A stretch of DNA of 50,132 nt. Origin: Gammaproteobacteria bacterium (lineage in GTDB: Bacteria > Pseudomonadota > Gammaproteobacteria > DSM-19610). Location: assembly GCA_015494295.1 (NCBI GenBank), contig WGBO01000051.1:1-50132 (forward strand). The letters are read 5' to 3'. Below, piece after piece: positions 1 to 7,260 of the stretch. Position numbers and translations under genes: made by a program. Positions within the stretch are counted from its first letter, which is position 1. Each line of letters begins with the position of its first letter. The notes below the pieces were generated by a model. It worked only from the letters and a program-made list of their open reading frames with translations, was not told the DNA's origin and did no database searches.

Positions 1-75
1 TGGCGCTCCCTAGGGGAATCGAACCCCTGTTACCGGCGTGAGAGGCCGGTGTCCTGACCGCTAGACGAAGGGAGC
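1..75 (-). tRNA. tRNA-Glu (anticodon CTC)
   Basis: Read on the minus strand, this folds as a full cloverleaf: acceptor GCTCCCT pairs with AGGGAGC, the anticodon loop is CTCTCAC (anticodon CTC, reads GAG), the T-loop is TTCGATT, and the 3' CCA is encoded at positions 3-1. It is transcribed away from pcnB. A good promoter lies just upstream at 108-135. Confidence 0.95.
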
Positions 76-107
76 AAAGAACGCTGTATGGATGCGGCAG
101 CGGTGCT

Positions 108-135
108 ATTATACGCACAAGCGATTCAGGGACAA
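108..135 (-). promoter_or_regulatory. Promoter of tRNA-Glu
   Basis: On the minus strand, TTGTCC (135-130) is followed after 16 bases by a perfect TATAAT (113-108), with transcription expected to start near 101, about 26 bases before the mature tRNA. It lies inside the 5' extension of the open frame of pcnB, which argues that pcnB starts downstream of it. Confidence 0.7.
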
Positions 136-145
136 GCTAATTAGA

Positions 146-1477
146 GTGAATAATCAAGGCGATATCGCGCCAGGCAGCATCCAGCCCGTCACCATACCCC
201 GGCCGGAACACAATATTTCTCGCGCCAATATCAGTTCGGCCGCGCTCAAGGTGCTGTATAAGCTGAAAGAAGCCGGTTACCAGAGTTACCTGGTGGGAGG
301 CGGCGTGCGCGACCTGCTGCTGGGGCGCGAGCCCAAGGACTTCGATGTTGGCACCGACGCCACGCCGGAGCAGGTGCGCAGCCTGTTCCGCAGTTGCCGG
401 CTGATCGGCCGGCGTTTCCGGCTGGCGCATGTGCGTTTCGGACGCGAGATCATCGAGGTCGCCACTTTCCGCGCCATGCACAACGGCGAATCGGACGCCG
501 CGGCCGACAGCGCCCAGTCGGACGAGGGCCGGATTCTGCGCGACAACGTGTTCGGCACCCTCGAAGAGGATGCCTGGCGGCGCGATTTCACCATCAACGC
601 GCTCTACTACGACATCAAGGATTTCTCGGTGGTCGACTATGTCGGCGGGCTGGAGGACCTGCGCAGCGGAGTGCTCAAGCTCATTGGCGACCCGGAGCAG
701 CGCTATCGCGAGGACCCGGTACGCATGCTGCGGGCGGTGCGTTTCGCCGCCAAGCTGGGGTTCCGCATCCATCCGGATACCGAGGCGCCCATGCACGAGC
801 TTGGGCCGTTGCTGGCGGATATCCCGGCGGCGCGCCTGTTCGAGGAGGTACTCAAGCTGTTCCTCGGCGGCTGTGCGTTGACCACCTTCGAACTGCTGCG
901 TCACTACGACCTGTTCCGCCACCTGTTCCCCCTCACCGAGGAAGCGCTCAGCCACGAGGAAGAGGGCTTCCCCATCACCTTTGTGGCGCGCGCGCTGGAA
1001 AATACCGACACCCGCCTGGCCGCGGACAAGCCGGTGACGCCAGCCTTCCTGTACGCGGCGTTGTTGTGGGAGCCGGTTCGCCTGCGCACCCGGGAACTGG
1101 TCGAGCAGGGCGCTTCACCGCTGGAAGCCGCGCAGATTGCCGGCAACGAGGTAACGGCCGCGCAGGTGCAGGCTACCTCGCTGCCCAAGCGTTTCAGTTT
1201 TCCCATGCGCGAGATCTGGTTGTTGCAGCAGCGTTTTGAACGGCGCCGCGGCAAGGCGCCGTATCGCCTGCTGGAGCACCCGCGTTTTCGCGCCGCTTAC
1301 GACTTCCTGTTGCTGCGCGCCGAGGTCGGCGAAGCGCCGGCGGAACTGGCCGGGTGGTGGACCGACTTCCAGCAGTTGAACCCGGTCGAGCAGGCGCAGA
1401 AGGTCGAACCGGCGCCGGCGCGCAAGCGACGCCGCCGTCGGCGCCGTAAGAAGGCGGCCCCGGCGGGCGATGCCTAG
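146..1477 (+). CDS. pcnB: Poly(A) polymerase I
   Basis: Adds poly(A) tails to RNA 3' ends, promoting decay by the degradosome; cytoplasmic. The nucleotidyltransferase core shows the VGGGVRD motif and the DFD metal-binding acids within the first 70 residues of this start, then the tRNA-nucleotidyltransferase-type RRDFTINAL segment and a helical RNA-binding region. The C-terminus is a basic tail (a run of Arg ending in KK), as in other PcnB proteins. The frame is open from ATG 92, but GTG 146 is preferred because the tRNA-Glu promoter occupies 108-135 and family homology begins only at the VTIPRPEHNIS segment. Neither start has a clear ribosome-binding site. The 3' end overlaps folK by 8 bases, indicating translational coupling. 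Confidence 0.9.
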   Translation: MNNQGDIAPGSIQPVTIPRPEHNISRANISSAALKVLYKLKEAGYQSYLVGGGVRDLLLGREPKDFDVGTDATPEQVRSLFRSCRLIGRRFRLAHVRFGREIIEVATFRAMHNGESDAAADSAQSDEGRILRDNVFGTLEEDAWRRDFTINALYYDIKDFSVVDYVGGLEDLRSGVLKLIGDPEQRYREDPVRMLRAVRFAAKLGFRIHPDTEAPMHELGPLLADIPAARLFEEVLKLFLGGCALTTFELLRHYDLFRHLFPLTEEALSHEEEGFPITFVARALENTDTRLAADKPVTPAFLYAALLWEPVRLRTRELVEQGASPLEAAQIAGNEVTAAQVQATSLPKRFSFPMREIWLLQQRFERRRGKAPYRLLEHPRFRAAYDFLLLRAEVGEAPAELAGWWTDFQQLNPVEQAQKVEPAPARKRRRRRRRKKAAPAGDA

Positions 1478-2000
1478 CGTTGTCGCCTGGATCGGTCTGG
1501 GCAGCAATCTGGACGATCCGCGCCGGCAGGTGAACACCGCGCTGTCGGAGCTGGACAGGTTGCCGCGCTCGCGGGTGCTGGGCTGTTCCGGCCTGTACCG
1601 CAGCGCGCCGATGGGTCCGCCGGACCAGCCCGATTACATCAACGCCGTGGCCAGCCTGCGCACCGCGCTGGATGCCGAGGCATTGCTGGACGCCTTGCAG
1701 GCCATCGAGTCGGCACACCGCCGGGTGCGCGGCGAGCACTGGGGGCCGCGTACCCTGGATCTTGATATGCTGTTGTACGGCGACGCCGTCATCGACACCC
1801 CGCGGCTCGTCGTGCCGCACCCCGGCATCGCGGAGCGGAATTTCGTGCTGGCGCCGCTGGCCGAACTGGACGCCGGTCTGTCGATCCCCGGCGCCGGCAT
1901 GGCGGGCGAGTTGTATGCCCGGCTCGGTGACGCGGGTCTGGCGCGCGTCGGCGACGCGGCCTGCCCGGCGGCGGGCCGCGATACTGAAGTGAACGAATAG
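1470..2000 (+). CDS. folK: 2-amino-4-hydroxy-6-hydroxymethyldihydropteridine pyrophosphokinase
   Basis: Transfers pyrophosphate from ATP to 6-hydroxymethyl-dihydropterin in folate synthesis; cytoplasmic. The N-terminal GLGSNLDDP motif and the HWGPRTLDLDMLLYGD signature (substrate and Mg-ATP binding) are clear, followed by the conserved PHPGIAERNFVLAPLAEL segment. The 176-residue length fits the family. It overlaps pcnB by 8 bases and is followed after 9 bases by a deoxynucleoside kinase, the gene order seen in Pseudomonas and relatives. Confidence 0.95.
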   Translation: MPSVVAWIGLGSNLDDPRRQVNTALSELDRLPRSRVLGCSGLYRSAPMGPPDQPDYINAVASLRTALDAEALLDALQAIESAHRRVRGEHWGPRTLDLDMLLYGDAVIDTPRLVVPHPGIAERNFVLAPLAELDAGLSIPGAGMAGELYARLGDAGLARVGDAACPAAGRDTEVNE

Positions 2001-2009
2001 AGAACAACA

Positions 2010-2678
2010 ATGCAGAACCCGGGTTTTATCGTAGTGGAAGGGCCGATCGGCGTCGGCAAGACCAGCCTGGCAAGGCGCCTCGCGGAGACGTTCGGCAGTG
2101 AACTGTTGCTGGAGGGGGCGGCGGACAACCCTTTCCTGGAAAGGTTTTACCGCAACCCGCGCGCGGTGGCCATGCAGACACAATTGTTTTTCCTGCTGCA
2201 GCGCGCCCAGCAGATGCAGGAACTTCGCCAGGGCGACATGTTCGAACCCGTGCGGGTGGCCGATTTTCTCATGGACAAGGACCGTATCTTTGCCAAACTG
2301 ACGCTGGATGCCGAGGAATACAAGCTCTACGAGCAGGTGTACTCGCATTTGACCATCGACGTGCCCACACCGGACCTGGTGATCTACCTGCAGGCGCCGG
2401 TGGACGTGCTGGTCAAGCGGATCAACAAGCGGGGTATCGCCTATGAACGCGCCATGGAACCCGGATACCTGCACTCGCTGTGCGATACCTACACGCGTTT
2501 CTTCCACTTCTACGACGAGGCACCGTTGCTGATCGTGAACGCCGCCGACATCAACCTGGTGGACAACCAGTCGCACTACGAAATGTTGCTGGAGCAGATC
2601 GCGCAGGTGAAGCGCGGTCGCCACTATTTCAACCCGGTGCCGCAAGACCTGCTGGACGCGGAGCGCAGGCATGGCTGA
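2010..2678 (+). CDS. Deoxynucleoside kinase family protein
   Basis: Probably phosphorylates deoxynucleosides (dA/dG-kinase-like) in salvage. The P-loop GPIGVGKTS is at residues 10-18. Further conserved family elements are the helix-rich body with QTQLFFLLQRAQQM, the VADFLMDKD segment (DRx-like substrate-binding acid) and the lid RGIAYERAM. Its 222 residues match the bacterial dNK family. This family regularly sits between folK and panB in gammaproteobacteria, although its link to pantothenate synthesis is not clear. It overlaps panB by 8 bases. Exact substrate preference cannot be read from sequence. Confidence 0.85.
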   Translation: MQNPGFIVVEGPIGVGKTSLARRLAETFGSELLLEGAADNPFLERFYRNPRAVAMQTQLFFLLQRAQQMQELRQGDMFEPVRVADFLMDKDRIFAKLTLDAEEYKLYEQVYSHLTIDVPTPDLVIYLQAPVDVLVKRINKRGIAYERAMEPGYLHSLCDTYTRFFHFYDEAPLLIVNAADINLVDNQSHYEMLLEQIAQVKRGRHYFNPVPQDLLDAERRHG

Positions 2679-3477
2679 TACCACTCCCGTTACCCGTGAC
2701 AGCCTGCTGCGCATGAAGGCGGAAGGCGAGAAGATCGCAGTGGTGACCAGTTACGACGCCAGCTTCACGGCCCTGCTGGAAGCCGCCGGTGTCGATGTGT
2801 TGCTGGTCGGCGATTCGCTGGGCATGGTGGTGCAGGGTCACGACTCGACGCTGCCGGTCACGCTGGAACAGATGATCTATCACAGCGCCTGCGTGGCGCG
2901 CGCCTCGACGCGCGCGCTGCGGGTCGTCGATCTGCCGTTCATGACCTACGCCAGCACCGAACAGGCGCTGGACAGTGCCGCGCGCATGCTGCGCGAGGGC
3001 GGCGCGCACATGGTCAAGCTGGAAGGGGGGGCACTGCTGTGTGCAACCGTGGAGGCGCTGACCCAACGCGGCATCCCGGTATGCGGCCATCTGGGCCTGA
3101 CACCCCAATCCGTGCACCAGTTCGGCGGCTACCGCCTGCAGGGGCGCGACGAGGCGGCGGCGCGGCAGTTGCTGGACGACGCGATTGCGCTGGAGCAGGC
3201 AGGCGCCTCGCTGCTGGTGCTGGAATGCGTGCCGGCGGCGCTGGCAAAACAGATCAGCGAGAGCCTGGGGGTCCCGGTAATCGGCATCGGCGCCGGCATC
3301 GATTGCGACGGCCAGGTGCTGGTGCTGTACGACCTGCTGGGAATCACGCCGGGCAAGCGGCCACGCTTTTCGCACAACTTTCTCGAGTCCGGGCGTGACA
3401 TTCCCGCGGCGCTGCGGGCCTACGTGGAAGCGGTGCGGACCGGGCGTTTTCCCGGCCCGGAGCACACCCTGGCCTGA
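2671..3477 (+). CDS. panB: 3-methyl-2-oxobutanoate hydroxymethyltransferase
   Basis: First committed step of pantothenate synthesis: it transfers a hydroxymethyl group from 5,10-methylene-THF to alpha-ketoisovalerate, giving ketopantoate. The TIM-barrel family signatures are present: VTSYDASF near residue 27, [18 protein letters not shown] near 47-64, [22 protein letters not shown], and the C-terminal [20 protein letters not shown]. Its 268 residues are typical. It overlaps the upstream kinase gene by 8 bases and panC follows 2 bases after the stop, so folK-dNK-panBC is one operon. The cofactor link to folK (folate) makes the arrangement sensible. Confidence 0.97.
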   Translation: MADTTPVTRDSLLRMKAEGEKIAVVTSYDASFTALLEAAGVDVLLVGDSLGMVVQGHDSTLPVTLEQMIYHSACVARASTRALRVVDLPFMTYASTEQALDSAARMLREGGAHMVKLEGGALLCATVEALTQRGIPVCGHLGLTPQSVHQFGGYRLQGRDEAAARQLLDDAIALEQAGASLLVLECVPAALAKQISESLGVPVIGIGAGIDCDGQVLVLYDLLGITPGKRPRFSHNFLESGRDIPAALRAYVEAVRTGRFPGPEHTLA

Positions 3478-3479
3478 AC

Positions 3480-4322
3480 ATGGAAACCCTCGGCTCGGTC
3501 GACAGTCTGCGCGCGCGCGTCACTGGCTGGCGCCGCGCCGGCGAGCGCATTGCCTTCGTGCCCACCATGGGCAACCTGCACGAGGGGCACCTGCAACTGG
3601 TGCGCGAGGCCCGCAAACTGGCGCCCAGGGTGGTGGTCAGCGTATTCGTCAATCCCCTGCAGTTCGGTCCCGGCGAGGATCTCGACAGCTATCCGCGTAC
3701 CCTCGATGCCGACCGGGCCGCGCTCGAGGCCAATGGCGTCGATCTGCTGTTCACGCCCTCGGTGGAAACCATGTACCCGCGCGGCGTGGAACGCAGCACC
3801 GTGGTCGAGGTGCCGGAGGTCAGCGAGGGCCTGTGCGGCGAGTTCCGCCCCGGCCATTTTGCCGGCGTCGCAACCGTGGTGGCGCGCCTGTTCAACCTGG
3901 TGCAGCCCGACCTGGCCTTGTTCGGCGAGAAGGATTACCAGCAACTGGCGGTCATCCGGCGCATGGTCGGGGACCTGGGCTGGCCGATCGGGATACACGG
4001 AGTCGCCACCGTGCGCGAACCGGACGGGCTGGCGATGAGCTCCCGCAACCAGTACCTGACAGCGGAGGAGCGTTGTGTTGCGCCGGCCCTGTACCGCGTG
4101 CTTCGCGAGGTCGCCGACGCCGTGCGCGGCGGCCATGGCGATTACCGCGCGCTGGAGCGGCAGGCCATGGAAGCGCTCGTGGCGGCGGGATTCAATCCGG
4201 AATATGTGGAAATCCGCCACGCGGACAGCCTGCGGCCGGTGGAAAGCGGTGAGCGCAACTGCGTGGTGCTGGGCGCCGCGCGGCTCGGCGTGGCACGCCT
4301 CATCGACAACGTACGCGTCTGA
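3480..4322 (+). CDS. panC: Pantothenate synthetase
   Basis: Condenses pantoate with beta-alanine using ATP, through a pantoyl-adenylate. The [14 protein letters not shown] motif carries the HxGH nucleotide-binding signature (His34, His37), followed by [47 protein letters not shown] and the KMSKS-like MSSRNQYL. Its 280 residues match the family. It starts 2 bases after panB; panD follows after a 67-base gap. Together, PanB, PanC and PanD supply all three steps from ketoisovalerate and aspartate to pantothenate. Confidence 0.97.
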   Translation: METLGSVDSLRARVTGWRRAGERIAFVPTMGNLHEGHLQLVREARKLAPRVVVSVFVNPLQFGPGEDLDSYPRTLDADRAALEANGVDLLFTPSVETMYPRGVERSTVVEVPEVSEGLCGEFRPGHFAGVATVVARLFNLVQPDLALFGEKDYQQLAVIRRMVGDLGWPIGIHGVATVREPDGLAMSSRNQYLTAEERCVAPALYRVLREVADAVRGGHGDYRALERQAMEALVAAGFNPEYVEIRHADSLRPVESGERNCVVLGAARLGVARLIDNVRV

Positions 4323-4389
4323 CGCGGGTTTGCAGGCCCCCGGGCAAGTTGGGATAATGCCGCCTTTTCAGCGCCAGGACGTTCGACGG

Positions 4390-4770
4390 ATGCAGATCAC
4401 CCTGCTCAAATCCAAGCTTCACCATGCCCACGTGACCCACTCCGAGCTGGAGTACGAGGGTTCGTGCGCCATCGACGGCAACCTGCTCAAGGCCGCCGGC
4501 ATTCGCGAGTACGAACAGATCCACATCTACAACCTGGCCAATGGCAAGCGCTTCACCACCTACGCCATCCGCGCCGAGGCAGGCTCCGGCATCATTTCCA
4601 TCAACGGCGCGGCGGCGCACAAGGCCGAACCCGGCGACCGCATCATCATTTGCACCTACGGGGTATTCGAGGAACAGGAAGCGGCCGGTTTCCAGCCCAA
4701 ACTGGTGTACCTGGACGCGGACAACCGCATCGTGCGCCAGGGCAGCGCCATACCTGTGCAGGTAGCCTGA
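4390..4770 (+). CDS. panD: Aspartate 1-decarboxylase
   Basis: Makes beta-alanine from aspartate, using a pyruvoyl group formed by self-cleavage. The cleavage site Gly24-Ser25 is present in YEGSCAID, with Lys9 and Tyr/Asn residues of the active site conserved ([16 protein letters not shown]). Its 126 residues match E. coli PanD. The open frame extends back into panC, but the start at 4390 gives the canonical [11 protein letters not shown] beginning. It ends 3 bases from the stop of the convergent mltF, and no terminator hairpin is visible between them. Confidence 0.96.
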   Translation: MQITLLKSKLHHAHVTHSELEYEGSCAIDGNLLKAAGIREYEQIHIYNLANGKRFTTYAIRAEAGSGIISINGAAAHKAEPGDRIIICTYGVFEEQEAAGFQPKLVYLDADNRIVRQGSAIPVQVA

Positions 4771-4773
4771 GTC

Positions 4774-6162
4774 CTATAAGGCGGGCGTGTCGATCTTGAA
4801 CGCCGGCGCCACTTCCTCAGGCAGCCTGTCCTGGCTGGTCATCCATACCAGGATGTCGTAGTAACTGCGGATGTTTTCCACGTAGCGCACCGGCTCACGG
4901 CCGCGCGCGTAGCCGTAGCGGGTCTTCTTGTACCATTTCTTCTGGCTCAACAGTGGCAGGAATTTTTTCACGTCCGCCCATTTGTCCGGGTCCGCGCCGG
5001 CCTGCTGGGCGAGTATGCGGGCATCTTCCAGGTGGCCGAAGCCGACGTTGTAGGCGGCCAGCGCCAGCCAGGTGCGGTCCGGTTCCTGTATGCGTTCGGG
5101 CAGTTTTTTCTTGATGCTGGCCAGATAGCGGGCGCCGCCCTCGATGCTGGCCTGGGGATCGTGGCGGCTCTTGGTGATGCCGAGGTGCTGCATGGTATTG
5201 CGCGTCAGCATCATGATGCCGCGCACACCGGTCGGCGAGACCGCCTTCGGGTTCCAGTGCGATTCCTGGTAACCCACCGCCGCGAGCAGGCGCCAGTCTT
5301 CCCCGGTGAGGGCGGCCGCGTCCTCGAACCACTGGCGGAAAGGCGGCAGGCGTTCCTTGATGTGTTTCATGTAGCGGCGCGTGCCGACGTAGTCGAAGTC
5401 GGATACATACCCATAGTAGTGTTCCAGCAACTGCGCGAGCTTGCCGGACTGGTTCAATGAATCGAAATACTCGCGCGCCTTGTCCAGAAGGCTGGTGTCC
5501 TCGCCGGGCGGAAAGGCCCAGGCCAGCGGTTCGGGGGCGCTGATGTCAAACGCGACGCGCAGTTCCGGGTAGAAGCGCCGGTTGATGGCGACCTCGTTGG
5601 AATCGGCTACCGTGTAGTCGATGACCTGTTCCCAGACGAGGTAGAGCAGTTCCTCGGACTCCAGTTCCGGGTTCTCCTGGAACGACAGATCGGGGTAGGT
5701 TTGTTGCAGGCCGCGCAGCATCTCCGCGTGGCTGCTCCTGGCGACCACCTCCAGCGTCCCGTTCAGGTCCGCCAGGCTTTTGGGTGCCCGGCGCCCGGCG
5801 CGGTAGATCAGTTGCGGGGTGATGTGCTGGTAGGCGGGGCCGAAGTTCAGCACCTGCTTGCGTTCCTCGGTGATGGTAAGCCCCGCGGCTGCCAGGTCTG
5901 CGTAGCCGTTCTGCACCCGGGTCAGGATGGCGGGCAGGGTGTCCGGCGTCTCCAGGCGCAGTTTCACGCCCAGGAAGTCCGCGAAACCGCTGGCCAGGTC
6001 GTACTCCAGCCCGGTCGGGCCGAACGGCCCCTGGTAATAGGTGGTGGCGCTGTTGCGGGTCAGCACCACCAGTTCCCCGGCGTGCTGCACGCGCTCGAGT
6101 TGCGACCTCTGCAAATCGCAGCCGAGTGTCAGGAGTATGGGAAGAAACAGCAGGAAGCGCAT
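4774..6162 (-). CDS. mltF: Membrane-bound lytic murein transglycosylase F
   Basis: Cleaves the MurNAc-GlcNAc bond of peptidoglycan, giving 1,6-anhydro ends; periplasmic face of the outer membrane. The signal peptide ends in a lipobox-like LTLGC (Cys15). Residues about 28-255 form a solute-binding-protein-like domain (the MltF regulatory module). From about 275, an SLT lysozyme-like domain carries the catalytic Glu300 in YQESHWNP, then GVRGIMMLT, LASIKKKLPER and AAYNVGFGH. Its 462 residues are typical. It is a single gene, convergent with panD, and its promoter must lie in 6163-6318, which it shares back-to-back with tRNA-Ser. Confidence 0.93.
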   Translation of the reverse strand: MRFLLFLPILLTLGCDLQRSQLERVQHAGELVVLTRNSATTYYQGPFGPTGLEYDLASGFADFLGVKLRLETPDTLPAILTRVQNGYADLAAAGLTITEERKQVLNFGPAYQHITPQLIYRAGRRAPKSLADLNGTLEVVARSSHAEMLRGLQQTYPDLSFQENPELESEELLYLVWEQVIDYTVADSNEVAINRRFYPELRVAFDISAPEPLAWAFPPGEDTSLLDKAREYFDSLNQSGKLAQLLEHYYGYVSDFDYVGTRRYMKHIKERLPPFRQWFEDAAALTGEDWRLLAAVGYQESHWNPKAVSPTGVRGIMMLTRNTMQHLGITKSRHDPQASIEGGARYLASIKKKLPERIQEPDRTWLALAAYNVGFGHLEDARILAQQAGADPDKWADVKKFLPLLSQKKWYKKTRYGYARGREPVRYVENIRSYYDILVWMTSQDRLPEEVAPAFKIDTPAL

Positions 6163-6220
6163 GGGTAGGGTCAGGACCCGTTCGTGTATTACCCGGTTTA
6201 GCGGCGGATGACGGAAAATT

Positions 6221-6251
6221 TTAGCCTTCTCGGTTGGCCCTGGGTTACAAT
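6221..6251 (+). promoter_or_regulatory. Possible promoter of tRNA-Ser(CGA)
   Basis: TACAAT at 6246-6251 is followed by a GC-rich discriminator (AACGCCCGCTCGG) typical of stringently controlled stable-RNA promoters. The -35 element is poor (TTAGCC at 6221-6226, 19-base spacer). The mature tRNA begins about 60 bases downstream of the expected start. Confidence 0.4.
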
Positions 6252-6318
6252 AACGCCCGCTCGGCGGGACGGATCAAGCTTGTGCCAGTTCCCGTTGATT
6301 TTCAAGTAGAAACACCCT

Positions 6319-6409
6319 GGAGAGGTACCGAAGCGGTCATAACGGCACCGACTCGAAATCGGTTGGGGGCGTTAGCCCCACAAGGGTTCGAATCCCTTCC
6401 TCTCCGCCA
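6319..6409 (+). tRNA. tRNA-Ser (anticodon CGA)
   Basis: A 91-base class II tRNA. Acceptor GGAGAGG pairs with CCTCTCC, the anticodon loop is CTCGAAA (anticodon CGA, reads UCG), a long variable arm follows (TTGGGGGCGTTAGCCCC), the T-loop is TTCGAAT, and CCA is encoded at 6407-6409. It stands alone between mltF and a lipoprotein gene. Confidence 0.96.
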
Positions 6410-6456
6410 TTTTCAAAATATCTTCAAAGTGCGTCAATTCCGCATATCCCGGTTTT

Positions 6457-6552
6457 GGAATCAACGGCGGAATCAATGGAATCAGCCTCGATTGATTCCG
6501 TCGCCGGCCAGAACAGCGAGGGCGTTCAAAACCCCACCTCAGCGTTCTGGCC
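6457..6552. repeat. Nested repeats and hairpin between tRNA-Ser and lipoprotein gene
   Basis: Three near-direct copies of GGAATCA start at 6457, 6469 and 6478. The 9-base GGAATCAAT at 6469 is mirrored by ATTGATTCC at 6491-6499. A second perfect 9-base inverted repeat follows, GGCCAGAAC (6506-6514) with GTTCTGGCC (6544-6552), and its inner arms GAGG/CCTC can extend the stem. The second hairpin lies 30 bases beyond the stop of the minus-strand lipoprotein gene and could act as its transcript end, though it has no T-run. Remnant sequence from an element that once used the tRNA-Ser 3' end is an alternative. Confidence 0.5.
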
Positions 6553-6582
6553 ACAAGCTGATGTTGATCCAGGTTCCGCGCC

Positions 6583-7041
6583 TCAATGCGCCACGCGAAT
6601 GTTCTCGCCGCTATAAATGACCCGCACCCGGTCGCCGACCGAGAAACGTTCGTTGGGCGACAGTTCCTGCACGATGGCGATGGTGCGGCCGTCGTCCATT
6701 TTCAGGGTGATCTCGACGCCGCTGGTTTGTGTCACGCCTTCCTCGATGGCCGCGCCCGCGAGTCCGCCGACCACGGCGCCGATGACGGCCATGACCTGGC
6801 CAGTGGCATTGTCACCGGCGCTGGCGCCGGCAATGCCGCCCACCGCCGCGCCGGCCGCTGCGCCGATCGGGGTTTTGGTGCCCTCGATGCGAACCGGCCG
6901 AAGTTGTTCGATGGTGCCGTATTCAACCTGCTGGACGGTGCGTACTTCGGAACGGCTGTAGCTTTCGCCCGAGAGGTTCGAGGCGCAGCCGCCGACCAGG
7001 GTGAAGCCCAGCAGGAACAAAAACAGGGTTTGGGGTTTCAT
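6583..7041 (-). CDS. Glycine-zipper outer-membrane lipoprotein
   Basis: A 152-residue envelope lipoprotein. The signal peptide ends in LVGGC (Cys19). Residues about 58-105 form a Gly/Ala-rich glycine-zipper (2TM) segment (PIGAAAGAAVGGIAGASAGDNATG and the following VIGAVVGGLAGAAIEEG), and the C-terminal third is a small beta-rich domain ending RVRVIYSGENIRVAH. It resembles the SlyB/Pcp (PAL cross-reacting) lipoproteins. The frame is open to 7131, but the start at 7041 is chosen because GGAGG lies upstream at the right spacing and it gives a proper lipoprotein signal. It is transcribed in the same direction as mutS, 219 bases downstream of the mutS stop. A TATACT at 7100-7095 may be its -10 element. 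Confidence 0.85.
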   Translation of the reverse strand: MKPQTLFLFLLGFTLVGGCASNLSGESYSRSEVRTVQQVEYGTIEQLRPVRIEGTKTPIGAAAGAAVGGIAGASAGDNATGQVMAVIGAVVGGLAGAAIEEGVTQTSGVEITLKMDDGRTIAIVQELSPNERFSVGDRVRVIYSGENIRVAH

Positions 7042-7260
7042 GGTCACTTGCCTCCGCATGCGTTGGTCCAGGCAATCACCTGATGCTGCAAACCAGTATA
7101 AGACTGCTCCTGTGCTGTCGCCAGCGGACACCGGCAGCGGGCGTCCGCGGTGGATGTGCGCGAGTTCATGGTGGCGGCATACGGCTCAGATCGGCGGGGA
7201 CTGCTGTGGGGACGGTGTCCGTGTGAAGCCGCAGGTTTACCCCGGTCGATTTCGCGCTGT

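Noticed and set aside
1194..2714. Long minus-strand open frame (506 codons) across pcnB-folK-dNK
   Set aside because: It is antisense to three well-supported genes, has low-complexity His/Gln/Arg-rich composition typical of reverse frames of GC-rich coding DNA, and no ribosome-binding site.
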